The translations under genes were made by a program, and so were the position numbers. Shown one piece after another: positions 8,877 through 17,625 of a DNA stretch of 64,000 nt; the first letter of the stretch is position 1, and every line of letters starts with the position of its first letter. The notes beneath the pieces are model-generated. The model saw nothing but the letters and a program-made list of their open reading frames with translations. It was not told the origin of the DNA and did not search any database. The DNA is from JANQPX01 sp051010395 (GTDB taxonomy: Bacteria > Pseudomonadota > Alphaproteobacteria > Geminicoccales > Geminicoccaceae): assembly GCA_051010395.1 (NCBI GenBank), contig JBPCVQ010000308.1:1-64000 (forward strand), read 5' to 3'.

Positions 8877-10489
8877 GCGCCAGCCTCTATTCCCCTCTTG
8901 CCGCCTGGCGCCTTCCTCTGACGACACTTCTGTTGACGCTTGCTCTGCTCCTGGTCATGACAGCGGACACGACGATCAGCATGATCGGCCTCTGGCAAGC
9001 GGCGACCACCTATCACCATTGCTTCCTGGTGCTGCCGATCGCGCTCGTCCTGATCTGGATGAAACGGGTGCGCCTGGCTACTCTTGCCCCCCGCCAGGAA
9101 CTGCTCGCCCTCATCCCGCTTGGCGCATGCGCTTGTCTCTGGCTGATCGGTCGCGCGGGCCAGATTCAGTTGTTCGAGCATATCGCTCTGGTCGGCATGG
9201 CGATCAGCCTGATCGTCGCCCTTTTGGGACGCGAGATCGCCAAGGTCATCGCCTTTCCGCTCGCCTTCCTCCTGTTCATGGTGCCGTTCGGCGATGTCTT
9301 CGTGCCCAGCCTTCAGCAATTCACGGCGAATTTCTCGGTGGCCCTCCTACGCCTGGTCGACATTCCCGTCTTCCATGACGGCATCATGATCCAGACGCCA
9401 TCAGGGCTCTTCGAGGTCGCCGAGGCCTGCGCCGGCATCCGCTTTCTGATTGCCAATGTCATGGTCGGTGCACTCTTCGCCTATCTCGCCATGAGCCGTC
9501 TTTGGCAATGGGCGCTGTTCATGGCGCTCGCTGTCATCTTACCGATCATTGCGAATGGCTTTCGCGCCTTCGGCATCATCTGGATCGCCTATCTGACCGA
9601 CAATGAATATGCCGCCGGCGTCGATCACCTTGTCTACGGCTGGGGATTTTTCGCCGCGATCATGCTGGCCTTCCTCACCATCGGCAACACCATCGCCGAC
9701 TGGCCGTCGTCGACGGACGACGGCGGTTACGGCTTCGCCGCGGCCTCCCAGATAAACGTCTGGCATCCGGCCTTGGCTATACCGGCCGTTCTGCTCACAG
9801 CGGCAGCGCCGCTCTATGCGACCTTCGTGATGAGCAAGGAGCCGGCATACTTCGCAATCGACCCAAAATCGATGCTCGCCCCCTCGCTTGCTCTCAATCT
9901 CGGCCCTACTTGCAAAGCAGACTATGCGCCGGCCGACGCCTGGCGGCCGCGCTTCGAGACGGCCGACATGACCCAAGGGCTCACCGTCGATTGCGGCGGT
10001 GGACCGGTCGATCTGTTCCTCGCTTTTTATGCAAAGGAGCGTGAGGGCGCGGAGTTGATCCAACATGGCAATCGTCTGGCTGACGGCAAGAGCTGGACGC
10101 GCACCGCCACCTCCTGGCACAGCGCCAACATCGAAGGCCTGCCCGCCGCTTTGAAGAAGGAGGAGCTCTACGGCCGCGGCGCCGGCGACCGGCTGGTCCT
10201 CGCCTGGTATTGGATCGGCGGACAGCTCATCGCCGCTGACTGGCAGGCCAAGGCCTATCGTCTTTATCGAAAACTGCTCGGCAAGGACGAGCCGGCCGCC
10301 CTGATCGCGCTTAGCGCTCCCTATGCCGATCGCTCCGATGACGCCTTACCCGATATCGAGGCGGTCCTGGAGCAACATAAAGGCATCGCTGCCTATCTGG
10401 CTGATCTCGCTGGTCCCGCAGGTCACGCTGACCCCGCAGGTCACGCCGACCCCGCGGATCAGGACGACCTCGCATCTGAGAGCCGCTGA
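8873..10489 (+). CDS. xrtA: Exosortase A with C-terminal EpsI domain
   Basis: 538 residues. Residues about 15-290 form the polytopic exosortase core with the catalytic triad Cys186 (EACAGIRF), Arg231 (ANGFRAF) and His252 (VDHLVYGW). It should cleave PEP-CTERM tails and hand proteins to a glycan or anchor. Residues about 310-510 are an EpsI-like periplasmic domain. The last 25 residues hold a small repeat (AGHADPAGHADPADQDD). The start ATG overlaps the deacetylase stop (ATGA), and the stop overlaps the next glycosyltransferase start. No PEP-CTERM substrate is found in the window. Confidence 0.95.
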   Translation: MSASLYSPLAAWRLPLTTLLLTLALLLVMTADTTISMIGLWQAATTYHHCFLVLPIALVLIWMKRVRLATLAPRQELLALIPLGACACLWLIGRAGQIQLFEHIALVGMAISLIVALLGREIAKVIAFPLAFLLFMVPFGDVFVPSLQQFTANFSVALLRLVDIPVFHDGIMIQTPSGLFEVAEACAGIRFLIANVMVGALFAYLAMSRLWQWALFMALAVILPIIANGFRAFGIIWIAYLTDNEYAAGVDHLVYGWGFFAAIMLAFLTIGNTIADWPSSTDDGGYGFAAASQINVWHPALAIPAVLLTAAAPLYATFVMSKEPAYFAIDPKSMLAPSLALNLGPTCKADYAPADAWRPRFETADMTQGLTVDCGGGPVDLFLAFYAKEREGAELIQHGNRLADGKSWTRTATSWHSANIEGLPAALKKEELYGRGAGDRLVLAWYWIGGQLIAADWQAKAYRLYRKLLGKDEPAALIALSAPYADRSDDALPDIEAVLEQHKGIAAYLADLAGPAGHADPAGHADPADQDDLASESR

Positions 10490-11703
10490 TGCGTGTTCTT
10501 CATATTCTCAATCACAGCCTGCCGACCCAGGACGGCTATGTCTATCGCACCCACGGCCTCCTGGAAGGCCAGCGCGCGCACGGCATCGAAACCTTCCACC
10601 TGACATCCCCGCGCCACGAACACCCGGCGCCCGAGCCGATCGAGGATGTCGAGGGCTGGCAGTTTTTCCGGACATTCGACAAGAGGATGCAGCCGCGCCT
10701 GCCGTTGTTTCGCGAGCTGATGGAGATGCGGGCGACAAGGGCGCGGATCAGCGAAATCGCGAAAAATGTTCGCCCGGATATCATCCAGGCGCACTCACCG
10801 CTCCTGAACGGCTACCCCGCTCTTTGGGCAGCCCACCAGCTGGACATCCCCATCGTCTACGAGATCCGCGCCTTTTGGGAAGATGCCGCGGTGGATCAGG
10901 GCACTACACGCGAAAACAGCGCCCGCTACCGCGCGATCCGCGCCCTTGAAACCAACCTTTGCAAACGCGTGTCCGCGATCACCACCATCTGTCATGGCCT
11001 CGCCAATCACCTGATCGAGCGCGGTATTCCCGAAGACAAGATCGACATCGTCCCCAACGCCGTCGATCCCGGTCGCTTCTCAAACATGGCGGCTCCTGAT
11101 CCAGCTCTGGTCAGGAAGTTCGACCTCGAAGGCTGCACCGTGCTCGGCTTCATCGGTTCTTTTTATAGCTATGAAGGGCTTGCGCTTCTGATCGACGCCA
11201 TGCCGGTCCTTTTGAACATCAATCCAGATCTCCGACTACTCCTGATCGGCGGCGGCCAGGACGAGCATCTCCTGCGCGCACGTGCCCGACATAAAGACCT
11301 GGAAGGCAAGGTGATCTTTACAGGCCGCATCCCCCATCAGGAGGTCCTCGCTCATTACAGCCTGATCGATCTTTGCGTCTATCCGCGCCTGCCGATGCCA
11401 CTGACCGATCTGGTGACCCCGCTAAAGCCGCTCGAAGCCATGGCGGCCGGACGTATCGTGGTCGCCTCCGACGTCGGCGGTCACCAGGAGCTCATTCGGG
11501 ATGGCCAAACCGGCTATCTCTTCAAAGCCGGCTATCTTGCCGCCCTGACCGAACGCCTCCAAGATGTCCTTGCATCAAAAGACCACTGGCCGCAAATTCG
11601 AGCCAATGGTCGACAGATGGTGGCCGAGCGCAGTTGGCTTTCGGTGACCCAAACATATCGGCCGCTCTTCGAACGTCTTTGTCGGATAAAAACTGCGGCC
11701 TAA
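10489..11703 (+). CDS. Glycosyltransferase, exosortase A system-associated (GT4)
   Basis: 404 residues, GT-B fold. The opening MRVLHILNHSLPTQDGYVYRTHGLLEGQ is characteristic of the PEP-CTERM/exosortase A-associated glycosyltransferase family. Later come VYEIRAFWEDAAVDQG, the donor-site region IVPNAVDPGRF, GFIGSFYSYEGL, LLLIGGGQDE and the EX7E-type stretch PLKPLEAMAAGRIVVASD. It is cytoplasmic or membrane-peripheral and should build the XrtA-linked glycan. Its ATG overlaps the exosortase stop (TGATG). It is the last gene of the operon; hemW follows after 24 bp and may be cotranscribed. Confidence 0.93.
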   Translation: MRVLHILNHSLPTQDGYVYRTHGLLEGQRAHGIETFHLTSPRHEHPAPEPIEDVEGWQFFRTFDKRMQPRLPLFRELMEMRATRARISEIAKNVRPDIIQAHSPLLNGYPALWAAHQLDIPIVYEIRAFWEDAAVDQGTTRENSARYRAIRALETNLCKRVSAITTICHGLANHLIERGIPEDKIDIVPNAVDPGRFSNMAAPDPALVRKFDLEGCTVLGFIGSFYSYEGLALLIDAMPVLLNINPDLRLLLIGGGQDEHLLRARARHKDLEGKVIFTGRIPHQEVLAHYSLIDLCVYPRLPMPLTDLVTPLKPLEAMAAGRIVVASDVGGHQELIRDGQTGYLFKAGYLAALTERLQDVLASKDHWPQIRANGRQMVAERSWLSVTQTYRPLFERLCRIKTAA

Positions 11704-11727
11704 AGCAGGGCCGTCTCGATCGAGCCC

Positions 11728-12948
11728 ATGCAGCAAAAAAACGATACAGCCGGCTTCGGCCTCTACATCCATTGGCCCTTTTGCCGCTCGAAATGCCCCT
11801 ATTGCGACTTCAATAGCCATGTCGAAGGCCGGGTCGATCACATCAGCTGGCAAAAGGCCCTGCTCTCAGAACTCGATCATGTCGCCGACGCCGTTGGACG
11901 GCGGCCCCTGACATCGATTTTCTTTGGCGGCGGCACTCCCTCCTTGATGGCCCCAAGGACGGCAGAGGCCTTGATCGAACGGGCGGCCCTACGTTTCGAG
12001 CCCGAACCCGACATCGAAATCACGCTCGAAGCCAACCCGACATCCGCCGAAGGTGAGCATCTCGCCGACTTCAGGAATGCTGGGATCAACCGGCTCTCGC
12101 TCGGTGTACAGGCTCTCGATGACGCCGCCCTCCGCTTCCTCGGGCGGGAACACAGCACGAAAGAAGCCCTCACCGCCGTCGATCATGCCGGAAAGCTCTT
12201 CTCCCGCTTTTCCTTCGACCTGATCTATGCGCGTCCAGGGCAGACGCTGGATGCCTGGAACAACGAGCTGAACCGAGCTCTCGGCCATGTAGGCGGCCAT
12301 CTCAGTGTCTATCAACTGACCATCGAGCCGGGCACACGCTTTTTCAATCTGCGCGAACGAGGCCAGTTGAAGCTCCCCGAGGACGACCTCCAGGCCGACA
12401 TGTTCGAACTGACCCGTGAGACACTGTCGGCAGCTGGCCTCCCGCCTTATGAGATCTCCAACCATGCGGCTGAAGGTGAAGCCTGCCGTCACAATCTCGT
12501 CTACTGGCAGGCCGGAGACTACGCCGGCATCGGCCCTGGCGCCCACGGCCGCCTGACAATCGGTGGCCAGCGTCTTGCCACCAACACCGAGCGCATGCCA
12601 CGGGCCTGGCTGGAGCGGGCCCTCACGAACGGTCATGGCGAGCAGCCAAGAGAGCCGATCTCTAGAGACGAGCAAGTCGTCGAGATGCTGCTGATGGGCC
12701 TTCGATTGGAACAAGGGATCGATGTACCAAGGCTGGAAGGCCTGAGCGGACATCCGCTGCGAGAGACCTTGAACACGGCTGCAATGGGAAGATTCGAGGA
12801 GGAGGGCTGGCTTCAGGTCGATAGTCGACGCCTTCGCGCAACAGCCGCCGGTCTCGCCCGCCTCAACGCCATCATCGGCGCCCTCCTCAGCCCAGCGGCC
12901 GGGCGAATGGACGCCAAAACGAGCATCGATGCGGCGATCGATGGATGA
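11728..12948 (+). CDS. hemW: HemW, radical SAM haem chaperone family (HemN-like)
   Basis: 406 residues. The radical-SAM motif CxxxCxxC lies at Cys19-Cys23-Cys26 (FCRSKCPYCDF), after the LYIHWPFC lead typical of HemW. GGGTPSLM follows, and the C-terminal HemN domain includes HNLVYWQAGDYAGIGPGAHG. The lack of an extra N-terminal stretch with the HemN-specific cysteine points to HemW, which binds haem and hands it to acceptors, rather than to coproporphyrinogen dehydrogenase. Length is normal. It often neighbours rdgB/rph in other genomes; here it follows the XrtA operon by chance or by read-through. Confidence 0.92.
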   Translation: MQQKNDTAGFGLYIHWPFCRSKCPYCDFNSHVEGRVDHISWQKALLSELDHVADAVGRRPLTSIFFGGGTPSLMAPRTAEALIERAALRFEPEPDIEITLEANPTSAEGEHLADFRNAGINRLSLGVQALDDAALRFLGREHSTKEALTAVDHAGKLFSRFSFDLIYARPGQTLDAWNNELNRALGHVGGHLSVYQLTIEPGTRFFNLRERGQLKLPEDDLQADMFELTRETLSAAGLPPYEISNHAAEGEACRHNLVYWQAGDYAGIGPGAHGRLTIGGQRLATNTERMPRAWLERALTNGHGEQPREPISRDEQVVEMLLMGLRLEQGIDVPRLEGLSGHPLRETLNTAAMGRFEEEGWLQVDSRRLRATAAGLARLNAIIGALLSPAAGRMDAKTSIDAAIDG

Positions 12949-12965
12949 TTAACGGCCGATTAACG
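12949..12965 (+). promoter_or_regulatory. CtrA-like binding site (TTAA-N7-TTAAC)
   Basis: TTAACGGCCGATTAACG is an exact match to the alphaproteobacterial CtrA box, TTAA-N7-TTAA(C). It begins at the hemW stop region and lies 45 bp before the MscS gene start, a spacing compatible with promoter control. A TAACC half-site follows at about 12974. This suggests cell-cycle control of the channel gene; chance occurrence cannot be excluded. Confidence 0.5.
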
Positions 12966-13009
12966 TTGGCCTGCTAACCATGATGCGATCAGGCAATGTC
13001 GGATAGCGT

Positions 13010-15343
13010 ATGATATCGACCCTGAATGGGCTCCTTAGAGCGCTCTTTTTGTTGACCATGCTCCTCCTGCTGCCGTCGGTCTCGGTGCTGGCGGCGGGAA
13101 GTGATGGCACTGACGTTTCGTCCGATCTGGATCCCGCCAAGGTCGAAGGCCTGGTCAAGACGCTGGAAGATCCCGACGCACGTGCCAAGCTGATCGATCA
13201 ACTGAAAGCGCTGACAGCGGCGGAGGAAAAATCGGACGCCTCCCCGATGGTCGAAGATCTCGGCCTTGGCTTCGTCGAGATCGTGACCAGGCAGATCGAC
13301 AGCTTTACCCGCGCTTCGGTCGAACTGTCGTCGGTCATTGTCGATCTGCCAGACCTGACGGACTGGCTGGTCAAGCAGGTGACCGATCCCGCTCAGCGCG
13401 ACTATTGGATCGATCTCCTCCTAAAGCTTGCCGTCACACTCGGCGGCAGTGTCATCAGCTATCGTCTCACGAGGCGCTTTTTGAAGCCGACCATCGATCG
13501 CTTCTATCAGGAGCGTCCGGGTGGCTTGGTCGCGACTGTCCCGCTGGCATTACTACGCGGCGCGCTCCGCCTGATCCCGATTTTCGTTTTCACGGCGATC
13601 GGCTATGGACTCCTTACGTTGCTCGGCGACTGGAATGGCGATGCCGTCTCAGTTTTCGGCCGCTCGCTGGTCGATGCCACCATTTTCTGCATGCTTCTTG
13701 TGGTCTGCGCACGCACGGTCCTGGCGCCGTCGGCCCCGGGGCTGCGCCTGATCAGCATGTCCGACGGACACGCGCGCTATCTCTTTCGCTGGATCAAACG
13801 CTTCATTTACCTGATCGCTTACAGCTACGTGGTCGCGCATAACGAGCTTGTTCTCGAGATCCCGGGCAGTATCTATGGCGGCATCAATCGTGCGCTCGGT
13901 CTCGTTGTCGTTCTCATGCTCGTCTATCTGGTGCTGCGTAACCGAAAAACGGTGGCCCAATGGCTGCGCGGCCAGAACCATGATGAGAACGACCAGATCA
14001 CGCATGTGCTCGACCGCTGCCGTCGTCTGGTCGCCGACATCTGGCCGGTATTTGCGATTTTCTATATCGTCAGCACCTATCTGATTTGGGCGCTCGCCAT
14101 CCCCGGTGGCTTCAGTCTTCTATTCAGAGGCGGGGTTCTCACCACACTCTTGCTCGCGATCGCCCGGCCGCTCGCCTACGGCGTCGAACGCGCGCTCGGC
14201 CACGGGCTCTCCTTTGGTACCGGTGTCCGTCAGCGTTATCCGGCCTTCGAGCGCAGGATCAACCGCTATCTCGGCCTGCTTCAGGGGTTTGCCGTCACTC
14301 TCGTCTATTTTCTGATCCTTCTGACCCTTGTGCATATCTGGGGCTTCGACCTGTTCACGCTGATCGGCGGGTGGCTGAGCGACGAGACCTGGAGCCGCCT
14401 AAAGAATGCCGCCACCGTAGTCGCGATCAGCTTTCTTGTTTGGGAGCTGATCAGCACGCTCATTGAAAACTACCTGGACGCCATCGACGACAGCGGCGCC
14501 CGAATCGAACGCAGTGCCCGGGTGCGCACACTCTTGCCGCTGCTGCAGACCTTTCTGTTTCTCCTGATCTGCACGGTCGTCACCTTGACCACGCTTTCGA
14601 CCCTTGGCGTCGACGTCACGCCGGTCCTGGCTGCTGCCGGTGTTATCGGTATTGCTATCGGTTTCGGCTCGCAAAAGTTGGTGCAGGACATCATCAACGG
14701 CCTCTTCATTCTGTTTCAGGACACCATAGCCGTCGGCGAAGTTGTCGATGTTGCCGGGCATTCGGGGGTCGTCGAGCACATCTCGGTCCGAACGATCGGC
14801 CTTCGCGACCTTTCCGGCCGTGCGCATACCATCCCGTTTAGCGAAGTCACCACCATCACCAACCACACGAAGGACTACGCCTTTTCCGAACTCGATATCG
14901 GTATCGGCTATCGGGAGGACGTTGACGAGGTGATCGAGGTGATCCGCCAGATCGGCGCCGAACTCGAAACCGACCCGATCCAGGGACAGAACATTTTGGA
15001 GCCAATCCAGGTCCTGGGCGTGGATCAGTTTGCCGACAGCGCTGTCGTGATCAAGGCGCGAATCAAGACCAAACCGATGACCCAATGGTCGGTGCGGCGC
15101 GCCTTCAATCGCCTGATGAAATATCGGTTCGACGAGCTCGGCATCGAGATTCCCTACCCCCATCAAACGGTCTACTTCGGCGAGGACAAGGAAGGTCGAG
15201 CGCCTGCAGCCCACATCCTCGTTAACAGCAAGGATAGAGCTGCCGATACTGTCCATGATAGCGAAAATGACGACAAGCCGAGAGACCTCCCGTCTATACG
15301 TGTCGTCAATGACGGCATGCCGAATGAGGCTGGTGATGACTAA
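13010..15343 (+). CDS. Large mechanosensitive ion channel, MscS family
   Basis: 777 residues. A signal peptide (about 1-28, ending VSVLAAG) precedes a periplasmic domain and about eight membrane segments. The MscS core starts near 520: VTPVLAAAGVIGIAIGFGSQKLVQDIINGLFILFQDTIAVGEVVDV is the pore-lining TM3 and beta-domain junction, and the alpha/beta cytoplasmic domain runs to about 725. This is the YbiO/large-MscS layout, and it should open under membrane tension to release solutes. A CtrA-like box lies 45 bp upstream. The C-terminal 50 residues are polar and variable. The gene ends eight bases into the next coding region (start 15336), suggesting coupling. Confidence 0.92.
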   Translation: MISTLNGLLRALFLLTMLLLLPSVSVLAAGSDGTDVSSDLDPAKVEGLVKTLEDPDARAKLIDQLKALTAAEEKSDASPMVEDLGLGFVEIVTRQIDSFTRASVELSSVIVDLPDLTDWLVKQVTDPAQRDYWIDLLLKLAVTLGGSVISYRLTRRFLKPTIDRFYQERPGGLVATVPLALLRGALRLIPIFVFTAIGYGLLTLLGDWNGDAVSVFGRSLVDATIFCMLLVVCARTVLAPSAPGLRLISMSDGHARYLFRWIKRFIYLIAYSYVVAHNELVLEIPGSIYGGINRALGLVVVLMLVYLVLRNRKTVAQWLRGQNHDENDQITHVLDRCRRLVADIWPVFAIFYIVSTYLIWALAIPGGFSLLFRGGVLTTLLLAIARPLAYGVERALGHGLSFGTGVRQRYPAFERRINRYLGLLQGFAVTLVYFLILLTLVHIWGFDLFTLIGGWLSDETWSRLKNAATVVAISFLVWELISTLIENYLDAIDDSGARIERSARVRTLLPLLQTFLFLLICTVVTLTTLSTLGVDVTPVLAAAGVIGIAIGFGSQKLVQDIINGLFILFQDTIAVGEVVDVAGHSGVVEHISVRTIGLRDLSGRAHTIPFSEVTTITNHTKDYAFSELDIGIGYREDVDEVIEVIRQIGAELETDPIQGQNILEPIQVLGVDQFADSAVVIKARIKTKPMTQWSVRRAFNRLMKYRFDELGIEIPYPHQTVYFGEDKEGRAPAAHILVNSKDRAADTVHDSENDDKPRDLPSIRVVNDGMPNEAGDD

Positions 15344-15683
15344 CTATGATAGCCGGGCTTATCGCTACGGCGCCATCAAAAGACAGATGCAGCGGGGTGC
15401 CAACGACAATGAACGCCACCTCCGCCAAGCCTGGATCGATCGCGTACTGAACATACTCGATGGCGACAATCTGATCACACAGGCCACATCGGGGCTGGCA
15501 AATGAGGACGGCCTGCTATTCGAATGCAACGTCGCCCCACTCGTCTGGGACGATCCACGCATCGTCTATCGACGCCAGCAGCTCGAAGGAAACGATGTCG
15601 CCGTCGAGCTTGTCGATCACGAATGCATTGTGGCCGGCAAGACCTTCAAACGGGCGCAGATCAAAGTAGCCTTCAGAGCCTAG
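15336..15683 (+). CDS. Conserved-looking hypothetical protein
   Basis: 115 residues beginning MTNYDSRAYRYGAIKRQMQRGANDNERHLRQAW. No family recognised. It is predicted soluble, with a helical basic N-terminus and a beta-rich C-terminal half (VAVELVDHECIVAGKTFKRAQIKVAF). The start at 15336 has GAGG seven bases upstream and overlaps the channel gene stop, so the pair may be translated together. Its TAG stop coincides with the first bases of a dispersed repeat end (TAGTGGTATGGCCAC), so the last codons may have been set by repeat insertion. Confidence 0.6.
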   Translation: MTNYDSRAYRYGAIKRQMQRGANDNERHLRQAWIDRVLNILDGDNLITQATSGLANEDGLLFECNVAPLVWDDPRIVYRRQQLEGNDVAVELVDHECIVAGKTFKRAQIKVAFRA

Positions 15684-15695
15684 TGGTATGGCCAC
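15683..15695 (+). repeat. Dispersed palindromic repeat end (copy at 15.7 kb)
   Basis: GTGGTATGGCCAC followed by ATCATTTATATCC matches the family of repeat ends seen at eight other places in the window. The overlapping TAG at 15681-15683 is the stop codon of the upstream gene. A weak inverted partner may lie near 15769-15790 (rc GCCACATCTGATC). Confidence 0.6.
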
Positions 15696-15785
15696 ATCAT
15701 TTATATCCATGTGACGCGAGTCCTGGTCGTCTAAAATCAACATGTTACGATCTCCATAGGGGGATCAGATGTGGCGAGCTTGCCA

Positions 15786-16361
15786 TCAATCGCTTGTGGA
15801 TGGCTCGGATGGTCGCCTCAGAATCAAGAGTTCCAGCCCCGCTTCCTCGTCGAACCAGAATCGCTCCTCGGTTTCGAGCCCCTTCCCAGCCAGCTTCGTG
15901 ATGGCCGCATCGAGACCATTGATATCTTCGAACAGCGGTCGGCCGGCGCCGAGCATGACATGGTGGGCAAGGCTCAGGTGAAATTCCTCGAAGCCGCTCT
16001 CCTCCAAAATCCAGCTGAACACGCCGGTGCCGCCGACCACAGCAGTGTCAGCTGCCGCACCGGCGACCGCAGCGACTGCCGATGCCGGCGCTACATCCTC
16101 CGAATTGACCCACCAGGTCCTGGCGTCTTCCTGAATGACGGCACGTACACCACGAGACACCACCAGCCGTCGTCGCCCCTTCACATTGGGTGCTGCTTCA
16201 TGGGTGTGCCGCCCAAGCATGGTGACATCAGCCGCGTCGAGCGCCGCCTGAAAATAGGTCCAATCCGCATCGAAGCGTAGCGCATCCGGCATGCGTCCTC
16301 GGTCATCGGCAATAAATCCGTCTGCCGAGACGACGGCATAGCCCCTGAACGCGGCTACCAT
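15786..16361 (-). CDS. Dihydrofolate reductase/RibD C-terminal family protein
   Basis: 191 residues. The lead FRGYAVVSADGFIADDRGRMPD and the following VTMLGRHTHE and VVGGTGVFSWILE are the NADPH-binding and strand pattern of the DHFR/RibD reductase fold. Members with this sequence are often stand-alone reductases of unknown substrate rather than FolA. It is cytoplasmic. It is convergent with the small hypothetical gene and read away from the PPK2 gene. Substrate not assigned. Confidence 0.8.
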   Translation of the reverse strand: MVAAFRGYAVVSADGFIADDRGRMPDALRFDADWTYFQAALDAADVTMLGRHTHEAAPNVKGRRRLVVSRGVRAVIQEDARTWWVNSEDVAPASAVAAVAGAAADTAVVGGTGVFSWILEESGFEEFHLSLAHHVMLGAGRPLFEDINGLDAAITKLAGKGLETEERFWFDEEAGLELLILRRPSEPSTSD

Positions 16362-16465
16362 GACCTATGTCAATGATCTTGGTTTCATCATGAGCGAAGC
16401 GTATCGTTACTTGACGAGATCGCCAACTGAAGATCGAAGAGGCAAAGAGGACTCTGGAGTACGAC

Positions 16466-17479
16466 ATGGCCGTGAAGAGCAATGGAGCAACGGGCGTTGT
16501 TCGAGAGAAATCTATCAGAGAGCCTGCAGAAACATTGGATAAGTCCGGAAAACCCAAAGCATCCGAGAAGTCTCGATCAGAGACCGAGAGGGCCGCAAAG
16601 GCCGCTCACGATCTCAACGAGAAGTATCATGACGAGGATGTCATTCGTCGTTTCTTCGAGAGCGGTGAGTATCCCTACAAGAGCAGGATGCCGAGGACAG
16701 CTTACGAAGAGCAAAAGACCGCGCTCCAGGTCGAGCTTCTCAAGGTGCAGCGTTGGGTCAAAGAGACCGGTGAACGGGTGATGATCCTGTTCGAAGGTCG
16801 TGACGCCGCAGGCAAGGGCGGCACGATCAAGCGGTTCATGGAACATCTCAACCCGCGCGGTGCAAGGGTTGTAGCACTGGAAAAACCAACCGAGACCGAG
16901 CTCGGACAGTGGTATTTCCAGCGCTACATCAGACATTTCCCGACCGCGGGCGAGATCGTGCTGTTCGACCGCTCCTGGTACAATCGTGCCGGCGTCGAGC
17001 GGGTCATGAACTTTTGCGACGGGCAGGACTATCTCGAATTCATGCGCCAGGCGCCAGAGCTGGAGCGCATGCTGGTGAGAAGCGGCATCCGCCTCTTCAA
17101 ATATTGGTTCTCAGTAACCCAGGACGAACAGAGACGACGTTTCGCGCGGCGTCAGGGGGATCCGCTCAAACAATGGAAGCTCTCGCCGATGGATCTCGCT
17201 TCGATCGAACGCTGGGCCGACTACACTGAAGCCAAGGAGGCCATGTTCTTCTACACCGACACGGCCGATGCCCCCTGGACTGTCATCAAATCCGACGACA
17301 AGAAACGCGCGCGCTTGAATTGCATGACCCACTTTCTGGCCAACCTGCCCTATCCGGACAAGAGTGCGAAGGTCATTAAAGGTCCGGACACTCTGATCGT
17401 TGGCGCCAGCGCACATGTAATCGGGGCTAGCGACCGCATCCTTGCAAGAAGCCTGCGTCCCGATACGGATAATCCATGA
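16466..17479 (+). CDS. ppk2: Polyphosphate kinase 2 family protein
   Basis: 337 residues. After a basic, disordered 50-residue lead is a P-loop kinase with Walker A FEGRDAAGKGG (about 109-119), then FQRYIRHFP, Walker B-type IVLFDRSWYNRAGVE and the lid region QDEQRRRFARRQGDPLKQWKLSPMD. This is the PPK2 fold, which moves phosphate between polyphosphate and nucleoside (di)phosphates. Length and single-domain structure fit class I. An ATG start with GGAG nine bases upstream supports 16466. The gene stands alone. Confidence 0.93.
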   Translation: MAVKSNGATGVVREKSIREPAETLDKSGKPKASEKSRSETERAAKAAHDLNEKYHDEDVIRRFFESGEYPYKSRMPRTAYEEQKTALQVELLKVQRWVKETGERVMILFEGRDAAGKGGTIKRFMEHLNPRGARVVALEKPTETELGQWYFQRYIRHFPTAGEIVLFDRSWYNRAGVERVMNFCDGQDYLEFMRQAPELERMLVRSGIRLFKYWFSVTQDEQRRRFARRQGDPLKQWKLSPMDLASIERWADYTEAKEAMFFYTDTADAPWTVIKSDDKKRARLNCMTHFLANLPYPDKSAKVIKGPDTLIVGASAHVIGASDRILARSLRPDTDNP

Positions 17480-17532
17480 GTTTTGCGGACGGGAACGTCA
17501 ACTCAAAATTTTTCTGAAGTGATAACATTCAA

Positions 17533-17547
17533 TTAATGATTTCTTAG
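17533..17547 (+). promoter_or_regulatory. Weak CtrA-like site (TTAA-N7-TTAG)
   Basis: TTAATGATTTCTTAG matches the CtrA box with one mismatch, in the AT-rich gap about 80 bp before the GT8-like gene. It is notable only because a perfect site occurs elsewhere in this window; in AT-rich DNA such a match may be chance. Confidence 0.25.
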
Positions 17548-17625
17548 TCTTCTTTTGCTTTAGTCAGCGCTAAAGCTTGGAAGGTGGCTCATGGGCGTCG
17601 CCACACCGATGCTCGGAGATTCGAC

